The position numbers and the translations under genes are program-made. A stretch of DNA of 34,104 nucleotides from Candidatus Wallbacteria bacterium. Its GTDB lineage: Bacteria; Muiribacteriota; JAQTZZ01. Below, piece after piece: positions 15,595 through 22,381 of the stretch; within the stretch, counting starts at the first letter, position 1, and each line of letters begins with the position of its first letter. The notes beneath the pieces were generated by a model. The model ran no database searches, was not told the DNA's origin, and worked only from the letters and a program-made list of their open reading frames with translations. The stretch spans positions 1 to 34,104 of the forward strand of contig JAQTZZ010000044.1 in NCBI GenBank assembly GCA_028687545.1, written 5' to 3'.

Positions 15595-16103
15595 GTTTCT
15601 CTCCTCTTCATGATTTCTCCCAGTTCAGATACAGCCGCGAACATCCTGGATTTGACGGTTCCCACCGGGATCTCCAGGACTTCAGCGATCTCCTGGAACT
15701 TCAGGTCCTGAAAGTGTTTCAGTTCAAACACCGCCCGTTTCTCCTCTGAGAGCAGAGCCAGCAGTTCGCAGATCCCGGTATCGTCTCTCTGCACTTCAGC
15801 CGCCTGCAGGCTTTCAAAGATCGGGATTATCTTGATCTTTGAAGCTTCCCTGGATCTGAAATACAGATGCCTTGCGATCATATAGGCCCAGGGCAGGAAG
15901 TCCCTGGTCCTGTCATAGCTTCCACCAGAGCGGAAGATGGCCAGGAAAAAATCCTGGCAGCAGTCTTCGGCTTCATACTGATCAGCTCCCAGGTGCCTGA
16001 ACATCCGGTAGAATCTCGGGGTCAGGAGTCTGACCAGCTCCGGGAAGGCTGCGGATTTCCCGGAGAGGAATTCCAGGTAGATTTTTTTCGCTTGTTCTCT
16101 CAT
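15591..16103 (-). CDS. ECF-family RNA polymerase sigma factor
   Basis: A 170-residue sigma factor with region 2 at about residues 20-85 (ADQYEAEDCCQDFFLAIFRS and FLPWAYMIARHLYFRSR) and region 4 at about 108-160 (FELKHFQDLKFQEIAEVLEI with PVGTVKSRMFAA), and without regions 1 and 3, as in ECF factors. ATG 16103 is preferred over the TTG three bases upstream. No Shine-Dalgarno is visible; a promoter-like motif ends only about a dozen bases upstream, so the mRNA may be leaderless. It is first in an operon with its likely anti-sigma and the GspF-GspE fusion. Confidence 0.92.
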   Translation of the reverse strand: MREQAKKIYLEFLSGKSAAFPELVRLLTPRFYRMFRHLGADQYEAEDCCQDFFLAIFRSGGSYDRTRDFLPWAYMIARHLYFRSREASKIKIIPIFESLQAAEVQRDDTGICELLALLSEEKRAVFELKHFQDLKFQEIAEVLEIPVGTVKSRMFAAVSELGEIMKRRET

Positions 16104-16115
16104 CAACTAACAATA

Positions 16116-16139
16116 TCCGAAAAAAGATCGAAAGGTTCA
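16116..16139 (-). promoter_or_regulatory. Putative ECF-type autoregulated promoter of the sigma operon
   Basis: On the minus strand TGAACC (16139-16134) followed by TTT, then CGGA (16119-16116) after 14 bases, resembles ECF promoters (GAAC-type -35, CG-type -10). A near copy lies before the divergent gene at 16517: TGAAAC with TTT, 13 bases, CGGA. An alternative reading is a weak sigma70 site, TTGAAC-17-GATATT. The shared motif suggests that the sigma factor controls its own operon and the divergent gene. This is inference from two sites only. Confidence 0.45.
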
Positions 16140-16223
16140 AATTATTTAGGAAAAAAATGGAAATATCCCGTAAAACTTATATGATTAAAGTAAGGATATA
16201 CTGAATTCAGTCTGAGGCGGAAA

Positions 16224-16406
16224 ATGGACAAAATCACACCCATCAGCGAATTGAAGCTCCAGCAGATTCAGAAGACCAAGGCTTTAAAGCCGGTCGGAAA
16301 AGACGATTCGGAAACTAAGGGTTGGAAAAAGGTTAAACAGAGACCAAATTCCCAATCCGCTTGCAAGGATTCCGGCATTGGACAGAAATTAGACATCAAA
16401 ATCTGA
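16224..16406 (+). CDS. Small hypothetical protein (60 residues)
   Basis: An ORF starting MDKITPISELKLQQIQKTKA, Lys/Gln-rich with charged and polar residues and ending QKLDIKI. It has no signal peptide, membrane segment or recognised domain. GAGGCGG lies five bases before the ATG and a TATACT hexamer at 16197-16202 could be a -10 site, though the -35 is weak. It sits in the 413-base divergent region between the sigma gene and the secreted-protein gene. Apart from it this region holds only promoter elements. It could be non-coding; the ribosome site is the main support. Confidence 0.4.
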   Translation: MDKITPISELKLQQIQKTKALKPVGKDDSETKGWKKVKQRPNSQSACKDSGIGQKLDIKI

Positions 16407-16412
16407 TATTTC

Positions 16413-16448
16413 TTGAAAAAACTGAAACTTTTAGGTATAATCGGAGTA
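16413..16448 (+). promoter_or_regulatory. Overlapping sigma70 and ECF-like promoter elements
   Basis: TTGAAA (16413-16418) and a perfect TATAAT (16436-16441) are 17 bases apart, a near-consensus sigma70 promoter. Inside the same stretch TGAAACTTTT (16423-16432) and CGGAGTA (16442-16448) match the motif before the ECF sigma gene on the other strand. Two sigma factors might therefore share this site. The leader to the ATG at 16517 is about 70 bases. Confidence 0.65.
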
Positions 16449-16463
16449 AGATAAAAAATAAAA

Positions 16464-16499
16464 ATGCATTTTGTAATATGTTTTTATCATAAAATGCAT
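16464..16499 (+). other. A/T-rich hairpin in the 5' leader of the secreted-protein gene
   Basis: ATGCATTTT (16464-16472) pairs with AAAATGCAT (16491-16499) around an 18-base loop. It ends six bases before AAGGAGG (16505-16511), so it could protect the 5' end of the mRNA or affect access to the ribosome site. It could also be an operator-like inverted repeat in DNA, since it lies just downstream of the promoter. Confidence 0.5.
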
Positions 16500-16516
16500 C
16501 ATTCAAGGAGGACAAA

Positions 16517-17419
16517 ATGAGTATAAGAAGAGGTATCTGCGTATTCCTGATCCTTGCAGTTACACTGGGAATGCTTCCTGTTCCAGGAGTTACTACACCA
16601 GCCTACGCCGCAGGCATCATCGATTTTCTGGCCTGGGGCACTCAACTGGCTGCCGATATTCTTAAAATAATTCCCGGCTGCGCACTGGCAGCCAATATCT
16701 GCCAGATTGTTGCGAATGCGTTAAAAAACTTCCCCAAGGGAGCTTTCGGCAGAGCCTGCTGTAAAATTAATTCCTCCCAGCAGGGCAATTTCCAAGCCCT
16801 GAATGATAAAGCCCGCAGCACAAACGCTCTCACCAAAGTCGAGAATGCCTCGCTTTCTCAGTATTACAACCTGATTGAAATATTTGCGGAAAAGGACTCG
16901 GAAACCATTGCCCTTGGAGCAGCCAAAGATTACAATCAGTTGAATTCCCTTGTGGAGCAGACAGCAAGAGTAGTCAATCTGAAGGGCGATGAGCTTCTCA
17001 AGAATGTAGCCTCCATCCAGAGCGCCATCCAGCCCAAACAGGCTGAAGCTGTTGCAGCCAGTTTCAAAAACATCACCAACCAGATCCAGTCCTGCTGCAG
17101 CAATTCAGGCTGCGACCTGAATAAACTGGCGAGCCAGATCATTTCCGAAGCTTCCACTGCTGTCAATAATCAGATCAACCCGCTGAGCATAATCAAGCCC
17201 GCTACAACCCTGGTGACAGCTACTAATGGAACCTTCATCAACAGCAGCTTCAATTCAGCCAAGGAGCTCAGCATCAGTAACCAGGAAAAGAACCTGACCC
17301 AGCTCGAAGCAAAATACCGCGACACCTTAGGTTCAGGGGTCAATGAAGACAGTCTGGCCCAGCTCCGCACCCAGATTGTTGATGCCAAGAATAACATTTG
17401 CAAAGCCAAGTATCTCTGA
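16517..17419 (+). CDS. Secreted cysteine-containing protein of unknown function
   Basis: A 300-residue protein with a clear Sec signal peptide: basic MSIRRG, hydrophobic 7-22, likely cleavage after PAYA at about residue 31. I do not recognise the mature part. It is Asn/Gln/Ala-rich and mainly helical in appearance. It carries cysteines in CALAANIC (about 55-62), a CC pair at about 77, SCCSNSGCDL at about 193 and one near the C-terminus, which suggests disulfides outside the cytoplasm. A strong AAGGAGG precedes the ATG. The prepilin gene begins 13 bases after the stop. Its place between the ECF operon and the pseudopilins suggests a secreted substrate or structural partner of that apparatus, but this is inference. 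Confidence 0.75.
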   Translation: MSIRRGICVFLILAVTLGMLPVPGVTTPAYAAGIIDFLAWGTQLAADILKIIPGCALAANICQIVANALKNFPKGAFGRACCKINSSQQGNFQALNDKARSTNALTKVENASLSQYYNLIEIFAEKDSETIALGAAKDYNQLNSLVEQTARVVNLKGDELLKNVASIQSAIQPKQAEAVAASFKNITNQIQSCCSNSGCDLNKLASQIISEASTAVNNQINPLSIIKPATTLVTATNGTFINSSFNSAKELSISNQEKNLTQLEAKYRDTLGSGVNEDSLAQLRTQIVDAKNNICKAKYL

Positions 17420-17425
17420 TATAAT
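17398..17425 (+). promoter_or_regulatory. Internal promoter placed for a leaderless prepilin transcript
   Basis: TTGCAA (17398-17403) and a perfect TATAAT (17420-17425) are 16 bases apart and straddle the end of the secreted-protein gene. Only seven bases separate TATAAT from the ATG at 17433, so transcription should start at or beside the A of the start codon. There is no ribosome binding site upstream, which fits a leaderless mRNA. Confidence 0.6.
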
Positions 17426-17432
17426 AAAATCT

Positions 17433-18857
17433 ATGGAATACAATTTAAAAAAGAAGGAGGGATTTTCCCTCCTTCTCGTTGTTTTGTGCGGTTTCTGTTT
17501 TCTGGCAATCATCAGCTACGCTTTCATGACAGCTTCCACTTCTGAACGCAAGCAGCTGATTTACAACCTGGAAGGCGACAGGGCCAGAGCCCTGGCTGAA
17601 GCAGGCTTGAAATCCGCCCTGACCAATGTCCTGGAAAACGCCAATTCCGCAGAAACCGAAATCTACAAATGGTTCCGCAATGCAAACGACAAAAAACCTG
17701 CCGGCTTCACTGTCAAAGTAAAGGATGACGCCCTGAAGCTTTTCCCGGATATGAAGGGCAGAGTCAAGATGGAAGTGGATGATGTGAAAGTGGAAATGGA
17801 AGTTTTGAAGGCATTCCCTGACAATGCTAAAAATCAGCTTGACTCAGATAAACTCGAAAAAAACGGGATGGTCAAATTAACAGTCAAGTCCAAATATGGC
17901 TCAGAAAAGTTCCAGATCATAGCCGCATATGACTTCAAGGTCGCACTGATCATGTTTCCCCAGTTCAAGAGCGGTCAGCTCAAGGATACAGGCCAGCTGA
18001 ACAAATTCGCAGTGCTGATCAGGGGAGGCAAATCCTATATCGACGGCAAACCAGAACTGACTCCTGAAATGAAAGTGGTTAATGATGAACTGCAGCAGGG
18101 TTTTCTGGCATTTGGAAACAACACTTTCCCAGGTTTCACAGGCACTCCTGAAGTGGACGAGGTTCTGGAAGCATTCGGCAGCGACAGCGATGTGATCGAA
18201 ATTGGTACATCAGAAGTAATTGCCAATTTCAAGTATAAAAACACCAAATTCATGAAATTCAACACTAAGTATATTTATTACAATAACCCGGAATTATCAA
18301 AACTGGAAAATCTGGATCTTACTCTTTCCTCCATCCCCTATGAAAAAGTGGCACGCTGGTTCATCACAGGCGATTCGTTTCTGGATTTTTCGCTGAGAGA
18401 CTCCACGCTCAAGCTGGATGGAATTGAGCTTGTGGACGACGGCTTCACTCTTACGGCAGCACTTAGTTTTGAAGGATACAGCCTGACCCTCACTAAAAAT
18501 GCAGTCAACCTCAGAAGAGCTGTTGAAAAAAAAGGTGACAACTCAGGCTGGCTGATAGCCAATCTCTGGAATAAAACTTCAGGCGGTGACCCGAATATCT
18601 GTGTTGGACCTGAACCGGTTTCAGTAAATCTGGCTGCGCTCTGGGGTGAAATCAAGGCCCTTGACCCCAAGCGGGCGATTCAGGTTGCCGGAAGCCTGCT
18701 GGCGAATGTGATAACCCGCGTCGACGGAACTGCAATCAATGGCCAGATGACCCGGGATGCCAACCTTCTTTTCCCATTCTCTCCTGACAAGAAAAAACTG
18801 GCTTATTCTGTTTCAGTCTGCCATGGCCCAAGCTATTATCAGCTGCAGAGGTATTGA
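17433..18857 (+). CDS. PilX/GspK-like prepilin protein
   Basis: A 474-residue protein. The start at 17433 gives MEYNLKKKEG followed by FSLLLVVLCGFCFLAIISYA, a class III leader with cleavage expected between Gly10 and Phe11, then the pilin-type N-terminal helix. Glu at +5 is absent, as in GspK/PilX minor pilins, and ERKQLIYNLEGDRARALAEA after the helix resembles the PilX N-terminal region. The large remainder (about 430 residues) is not recognised. An in-frame ATG at 17343 lies inside the previous gene and would bury the leader, so it is rejected. The stop overlaps the ATG of the next prepilin gene. No prepilin peptidase gene is in the window. Confidence 0.78.
   Translation: MEYNLKKKEGFSLLLVVLCGFCFLAIISYAFMTASTSERKQLIYNLEGDRARALAEAGLKSALTNVLENANSAETEIYKWFRNANDKKPAGFTVKVKDDALKLFPDMKGRVKMEVDDVKVEMEVLKAFPDNAKNQLDSDKLEKNGMVKLTVKSKYGSEKFQIIAAYDFKVALIMFPQFKSGQLKDTGQLNKFAVLIRGGKSYIDGKPELTPEMKVVNDELQQGFLAFGNNTFPGFTGTPEVDEVLEAFGSDSDVIEIGTSEVIANFKYKNTKFMKFNTKYIYYNNPELSKLENLDLTLSSIPYEKVARWFITGDSFLDFSLRDSTLKLDGIELVDDGFTLTAALSFEGYSLTLTKNAVNLRRAVEKKGDNSGWLIANLWNKTSGGDPNICVGPEPVSVNLAALWGEIKALDPKRAIQVAGSLLANVITRVDGTAINGQMTRDANLLFPFSPDKKKLAYSVSVCHGPSYYQLQRY
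17453..17475 (+). other. Perfect hairpin within the first codons of the prepilin gene
   Basis: GAAGGAGGG (17453-17461) pairs perfectly with CCCTCCTTC (17467-17475) around loop ATTTT. It covers codons 7-15, the prepilin cleavage site. The left arm contains an AAGGAGG ribosome-site-like string, locked in the stem. It may slow or tune translation of this gene or be a protein/ribosome-responsive structure. There is no T-run after it, so it is not a terminator. Confidence 0.5.
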
Positions 18858-19285
18858 TGAATAAAGGTTTTACACTACCCGAAATACTGATTGCGATTGT
18901 TTTCTTTGTGATCGGATTTTTCGCACTTTCCCTTTTGTTCGATACTTCCAACAAGCAGGTTTACACGGCACAGGATGATTTGTTTGCCTATTGCATAGCC
19001 CGTGAGCGCCTGTCCTGGATGAGCGAGACTGATTTCAGCCAGGTCGGAGGCATGCACGATCTCCTGTCGCAGACTGCGCTTACAAACGGCTATTTTTATT
19101 ATGATCTCAACAACAATAAGAAGCAGGCAGTTTATCCTGCACTCTATGCCAAGTTCTACATTCAGCCCAAAATTGAAGATCTGGGAAAGTTTAAGAGACT
19201 GCTGGTCAAAGTGGAATACAAGCTGAAAATGGACGATCCGGAATCCAGAGAGGTCGTACTGGAAAGGATAGTTTCCAATGAATAA
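18857..19285 (+). CDS. PilV/GspI-like prepilin protein
   Basis: A 142-residue pseudopilin: MNKG then FTLPEILIAIVFFVIGFFAL, a textbook type IV prepilin leader with Gly-Phe cleavage and Glu at +5. The C-terminal part (about 115 residues) is a predicted globular minor pilin domain. It starts at ATG 18857, whose A is the last base of the preceding TGA stop; GCAGAGG just upstream serves as ribosome site. It overlaps the next gene by 8 bases, so the three prepilin genes form one translationally coupled unit. Confidence 0.85.
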   Translation: MNKGFTLPEILIAIVFFVIGFFALSLLFDTSNKQVYTAQDDLFAYCIARERLSWMSETDFSQVGGMHDLLSQTALTNGYFYYDLNNNKKQAVYPALYAKFYIQPKIEDLGKFKRLLVKVEYKLKMDDPESREVVLERIVSNE

Positions 19286-19913
19286 GCGCAGAGGATTTTC
19301 TTTTATAGAAGTGATGGTGGTGCTGGGGATCGGCGTTTTCTTCATGGGCGTGGTCTATACATTCTGGCACAAGGGGATGGGATTCATCTCACGCGGCAGC
19401 TATTTTCTGCAGATGCAGCGCGGCGCCAGATTCACCATGGAAAAGATCGAGGACGACCTTGAGCAATGCGCTTATTTTAAACCTGATCAGCCCTTTTCCA
19501 TAAAAGTCGCGTCAGGGGAGATCGAATTCTGGAAATATTCGGACAAGCTGGAATCCGAAGGCAGGCCCAAACTCCAGAAAGTGAACTATAAACTTGAGAA
19601 AGACCCGAAAACAGACAGCGGCCAGATTGTACGAACTGTGACTGAAGATTCTGCCATCATCAAGCGCGAGAAGTTCGGGGACTTTTTCGTGAAAGCGGAA
19701 TTCGAACCATACAAACTCAAGATCGGTTCCATTTCCACTCTCATGAGTGACAGATATTTCATCAGGGTCTATTTAGAGGCATATACTAAAGGCTACCAGG
19801 AGAAAGAACAGACTCTGCAGATAGTCACATCATTCGATCTGAAAACTCCGAACGGAAATTTCAGGGATTATTATTATTTACACAACCCTGTCAGTAAAAG
19901 GGACGTTCCTTAA
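19278..19913 (+). CDS. PilW/GspJ-like prepilin protein
   Basis: A 211-residue pseudopilin with leader MNKRRG and FSFIEVMVVLGIGVFFMGVV, again with Gly-Phe cleavage and Glu at +5. QMQRGARFTMEKIEDDLEQC after the helix matches the GspJ/PilW pattern, where a long helix is followed by a beta-rich domain. It is the last gene of the prepilin unit and its stop overlaps the convergent citC stop by 4 bases. GspI, GspJ and GspK form the tip complex of type II pseudopili, and the three proteins here could fill those roles. No major pilin (GspG/PilA) is seen in the window. Confidence 0.85.
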   Translation: MNKRRGFSFIEVMVVLGIGVFFMGVVYTFWHKGMGFISRGSYFLQMQRGARFTMEKIEDDLEQCAYFKPDQPFSIKVASGEIEFWKYSDKLESEGRPKLQKVNYKLEKDPKTDSGQIVRTVTEDSAIIKREKFGDFFVKAEFEPYKLKIGSISTLMSDRYFIRVYLEAYTKGYQEKEQTLQIVTSFDLKTPNGNFRDYYYLHNPVSKRDVP

Positions 19914-20950
19914 CCTGTTTTTTTCCTGATTTTCTGAATTATTTCTTTGGCAGCAGGGCTGATCAGAAATTCAAATGTCGTCTGTGGCACCATCTTTTTT
20001 ACTGTACCAAAGTCCTTGTTTTTCAAAGCAGCTCTGACAGTCGATGCGCTGATGATCCGGCCGTCAAAAATCTTGCTGCGGGAGATTTCTGTAAGCTTGA
20101 TCTGATGGGAAGGCAGGATTTTTTTCATTGCTTCATTGTACGCGGCAGTGGTCAGGCAGAAGTCTTCAGTCCCTACGAATCTCTGCCTGATCCTGAGGAC
20201 TGGGGCCAGGCGGAGGGCAAAGATTTTCAGATCAAGCTCTGCCTGCTGCCGCACCAGTTCACCCGGCTGATCGCTTTTCAGAAAATAGGTGGGGAAAGTG
20301 GAGGATGAAACCACATACCTGCCTCCGCAAAGCACTGCTGCATTTTTCAGATCAGCAGTACCCTTTCTCACCAGTTCAAGCCTTACTTCAAAGGGAAACA
20401 CAGAGCGGTCCTCTTCCACTACAATCACGTAAAGGTATTCGCAGTTTTGGGAGGCCTGTTCAATCAGATAACGGTGCCCAAGAGTAAAAGGGTTGCAATT
20501 GACTATCACTGCAGCAGAATGCTCCACTTCTTTCTCCCGATTCTCCTCCAGATATTTCAGGTAGGAGTCGATCGAAGCACCGAATTCCAGCAGAGCTACG
20601 GAATCAGTCATCTCCACCAGGCGAAAACCAAGTTTTTCAAAGCTGATACTGGAGTCAGGCCTGGTGAACACGAAGCTGTGATGGATACCGCGGCTGTCCA
20701 GAAATTCGAGCAGCCTGCTCACGATTTCCGAAAAAGCCGGTCCTTCGCGATAGGCGAAGTCAATGGCCAGGCATTTAATCACATAGCCTGCAACCGAACC
20801 TGTGCCGATGATTTTTCCGGATTTCCTGACTGCGAGCGTAAAATCGGCTGGTTCGTACTGCAGTCCCTGGGAACCGAGAAAATCAGCAATTTCCGAAGTC
20901 TCAAGCTGATTCGAAAGATCGATGGACTCAATATTGTATTCATTAAACAT
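19910..20950 (-). CDS. citC: [Citrate (pro-3S)-lyase] ligase
   Basis: A 346-residue CitC, normal length. It acetylates the prosthetic-group thiol of the citrate lyase acyl carrier protein using acetate and ATP, which switches the enzyme on. The N-terminal part (about 1-125) is an acetyltransferase-like fold. The nucleotidyltransferase domain begins at about residue 145, with NCNPFTLGHRYLIEQA carrying the TxGH signature (His159) and ISASTVRAALK as the second ATP-binding motif. It lies 9 bases after citXG and is likely cotranscribed with it. Confidence 0.93.
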   Translation of the reverse strand: MFNEYNIESIDLSNQLETSEIADFLGSQGLQYEPADFTLAVRKSGKIIGTGSVAGYVIKCLAIDFAYREGPAFSEIVSRLLEFLDSRGIHHSFVFTRPDSSISFEKLGFRLVEMTDSVALLEFGASIDSYLKYLEENREKEVEHSAAVIVNCNPFTLGHRYLIEQASQNCEYLYVIVVEEDRSVFPFEVRLELVRKGTADLKNAAVLCGGRYVVSSSTFPTYFLKSDQPGELVRQQAELDLKIFALRLAPVLRIRQRFVGTEDFCLTTAAYNEAMKKILPSHQIKLTEISRSKIFDGRIISASTVRAALKNKDFGTVKKMVPQTTFEFLISPAAKEIIQKIRKKTG

Positions 20951-20959
20951 GATTTTATT

Positions 20960-22318
20960 CTACCTGTGATTCTGTAATTCTGAAATGGATTCGAAAAACA
21001 GGCTGACAGCCAGAAGGTCGGCGGATCCTCCACAGGACAGGTTGTTTTTTCCGCAATAATCGCAGAGCCTTTCGAAAGCTCTGCCAAGCTGCTTCAGAGT
21101 CGCTTTTTTCCGGAAAAGAGCGACGACCGCTGCAGCCAGTTTCTTCACTGCCAGGGCTTTTTTCAAACCGCCCCTGAAATAGAGATTGGTATCGTCGTTC
21201 TCTGCAATAATCGCGGACAGCGTCAACCGGCAGGCTGTATCCTGATCAAAACCGCGGTTGCGGCAGACAGAAAGAATCGGCAGGGCTTCCTTGAAAACCA
21301 GTGGGAAACCGGCTTCAACCTCACCTCTCGCACCAGTGATTCCGAATTTTTCATGAGCCATCTGTCCATGGGTGGCACCGGGACTCTCAAGTTCAGCAGT
21401 CAATCCCCGGCAGATTTTCCCGATCAGGCTCCGGATATTTTTATGATCAAGGCGCCTGGTTTCCCTGAAACTGAGAGCTGAGGCATAGACCGCAATTCCC
21501 ATCAGGAAAATCGCGCCTTTCTGGGTGTTGATACCTGAAGTGGCGGAAAACATATTGTCTTCCATGGTCATGCCCAGGCAGCGGATCACGGAAAGATGCA
21601 GATTTTCCGGCCATTCCCCGGCTAGCGCAGCTTCCGCGATCCTCAGGTAACCAGGAGCGAGGGCTGAGGTGCTGGAGAGATAGGTGAAAAAATCCATATC
21701 CTTGTGGCTGCCTGAAGAAATCCTGGTGACCAGGCCGGGCTTGGGATGCACCGAAGCCTCGGTCAGCAGGGCTGAAACCGCGAATTCTGTGAGCCTGTCG
21801 ATCATTTTCCGGTTTTCCAGTTTGCGCAGATACTCAGCCAGCAGTTCTTCGCAGCTCTGGCGAAGGTCTGCTGTAGCATGCGAGCGTTCCATCATGCAGA
21901 GAATGGCTGAGCGGTCGCAGAGCAGGCATTGCCTTCTGCGGTTTCCTGAAATAGGAATACCGGACTCATCATACACGTCAAGATCCAGAAGCCTTCCTGC
22001 CTGATGATTCCGCTCAAAGCAGGCGCACTTTTCCTTCAGTTCAGTCAAAGCCTTCAGTCCCATCCCTCCCAGCGGCAGGAACAGGAAATGTCCGGCCTCG
22101 TCCAGGCCGAAACCCGGATTTTTGACCTGTTGAAATGTGGAAAGAAAGCGCAGCGCTTCCTTAGAAGTGGCAAGAAATGCCTTTTCGATCAGGGGTGAGG
22201 TCTTGGGATAGCCCGGAACATTGAGCGAAAAAGTGACAAAAGCCTGGCCGGACTGCTTGCGCGACATCCAGCGGTTTTCGCGGGCCTCGATAACCAGTTC
22301 CAGTGGTGATTTTTTCAT
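20960..22318 (-). CDS. citXG: Fused CitX-CitG: prosthetic group synthesis and attachment for citrate lyase
   Basis: A 452-residue fusion. Residues about 1-170 are CitX (transfer of the phosphoribosyl-dephospho-CoA group to apo-CitD), with LLDLDVYDESGIPISGNRRR followed by CLLC and an HATAD segment. Residues about 180-452 are CitG (triphosphoribosyl-dephospho-CoA synthase), with LLTEASVHPKPGLVTRISSG, GATHGQMAHEKFGITGARGE and NDDTNLYFRGG. Such fusions are known in citrate-fermenting bacteria. No ribosome site is visible; a TGG-TAATAT extended -10 ends six bases before the ATG. It is divergent from the PHP-UvrD gene across 63 bases. Confidence 0.92.
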   Translation of the reverse strand: MKKSPLELVIEARENRWMSRKQSGQAFVTFSLNVPGYPKTSPLIEKAFLATSKEALRFLSTFQQVKNPGFGLDEAGHFLFLPLGGMGLKALTELKEKCACFERNHQAGRLLDLDVYDESGIPISGNRRRQCLLCDRSAILCMMERSHATADLRQSCEELLAEYLRKLENRKMIDRLTEFAVSALLTEASVHPKPGLVTRISSGSHKDMDFFTYLSSTSALAPGYLRIAEAALAGEWPENLHLSVIRCLGMTMEDNMFSATSGINTQKGAIFLMGIAVYASALSFRETRRLDHKNIRSLIGKICRGLTAELESPGATHGQMAHEKFGITGARGEVEAGFPLVFKEALPILSVCRNRGFDQDTACRLTLSAIIAENDDTNLYFRGGLKKALAVKKLAAAVVALFRKKATLKQLGRAFERLCDYCGKNNLSCGGSADLLAVSLFFESISELQNHR

Positions 22319-22324
22319 ATGAAT

Positions 22325-22333
22325 ATATTACCA
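22325..22333 (-). promoter_or_regulatory. Possible extended -10 promoter of citXG-citC
   Basis: On the minus strand TGG-TAATAT (22333-22325) has the TGn extended -10 form and sits six bases before the citXG ATG, which lacks a ribosome site. The -35 (TTCTAA 17 bases upstream) is weak. It would give a leaderless transcript. Confidence 0.35.
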
Positions 22334-22381
22334 TACAGTATGAATCATTAGAAAATCAAAGGTTTGTAAAATGGATTAAAC

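Noticed and set aside
17343-17432. Upstream in-frame start of the PilX-like gene
   Set aside because: It overlaps the end of the secreted-protein gene in another frame and would place 30 residues before the prepilin leader, which must be short and N-terminal.
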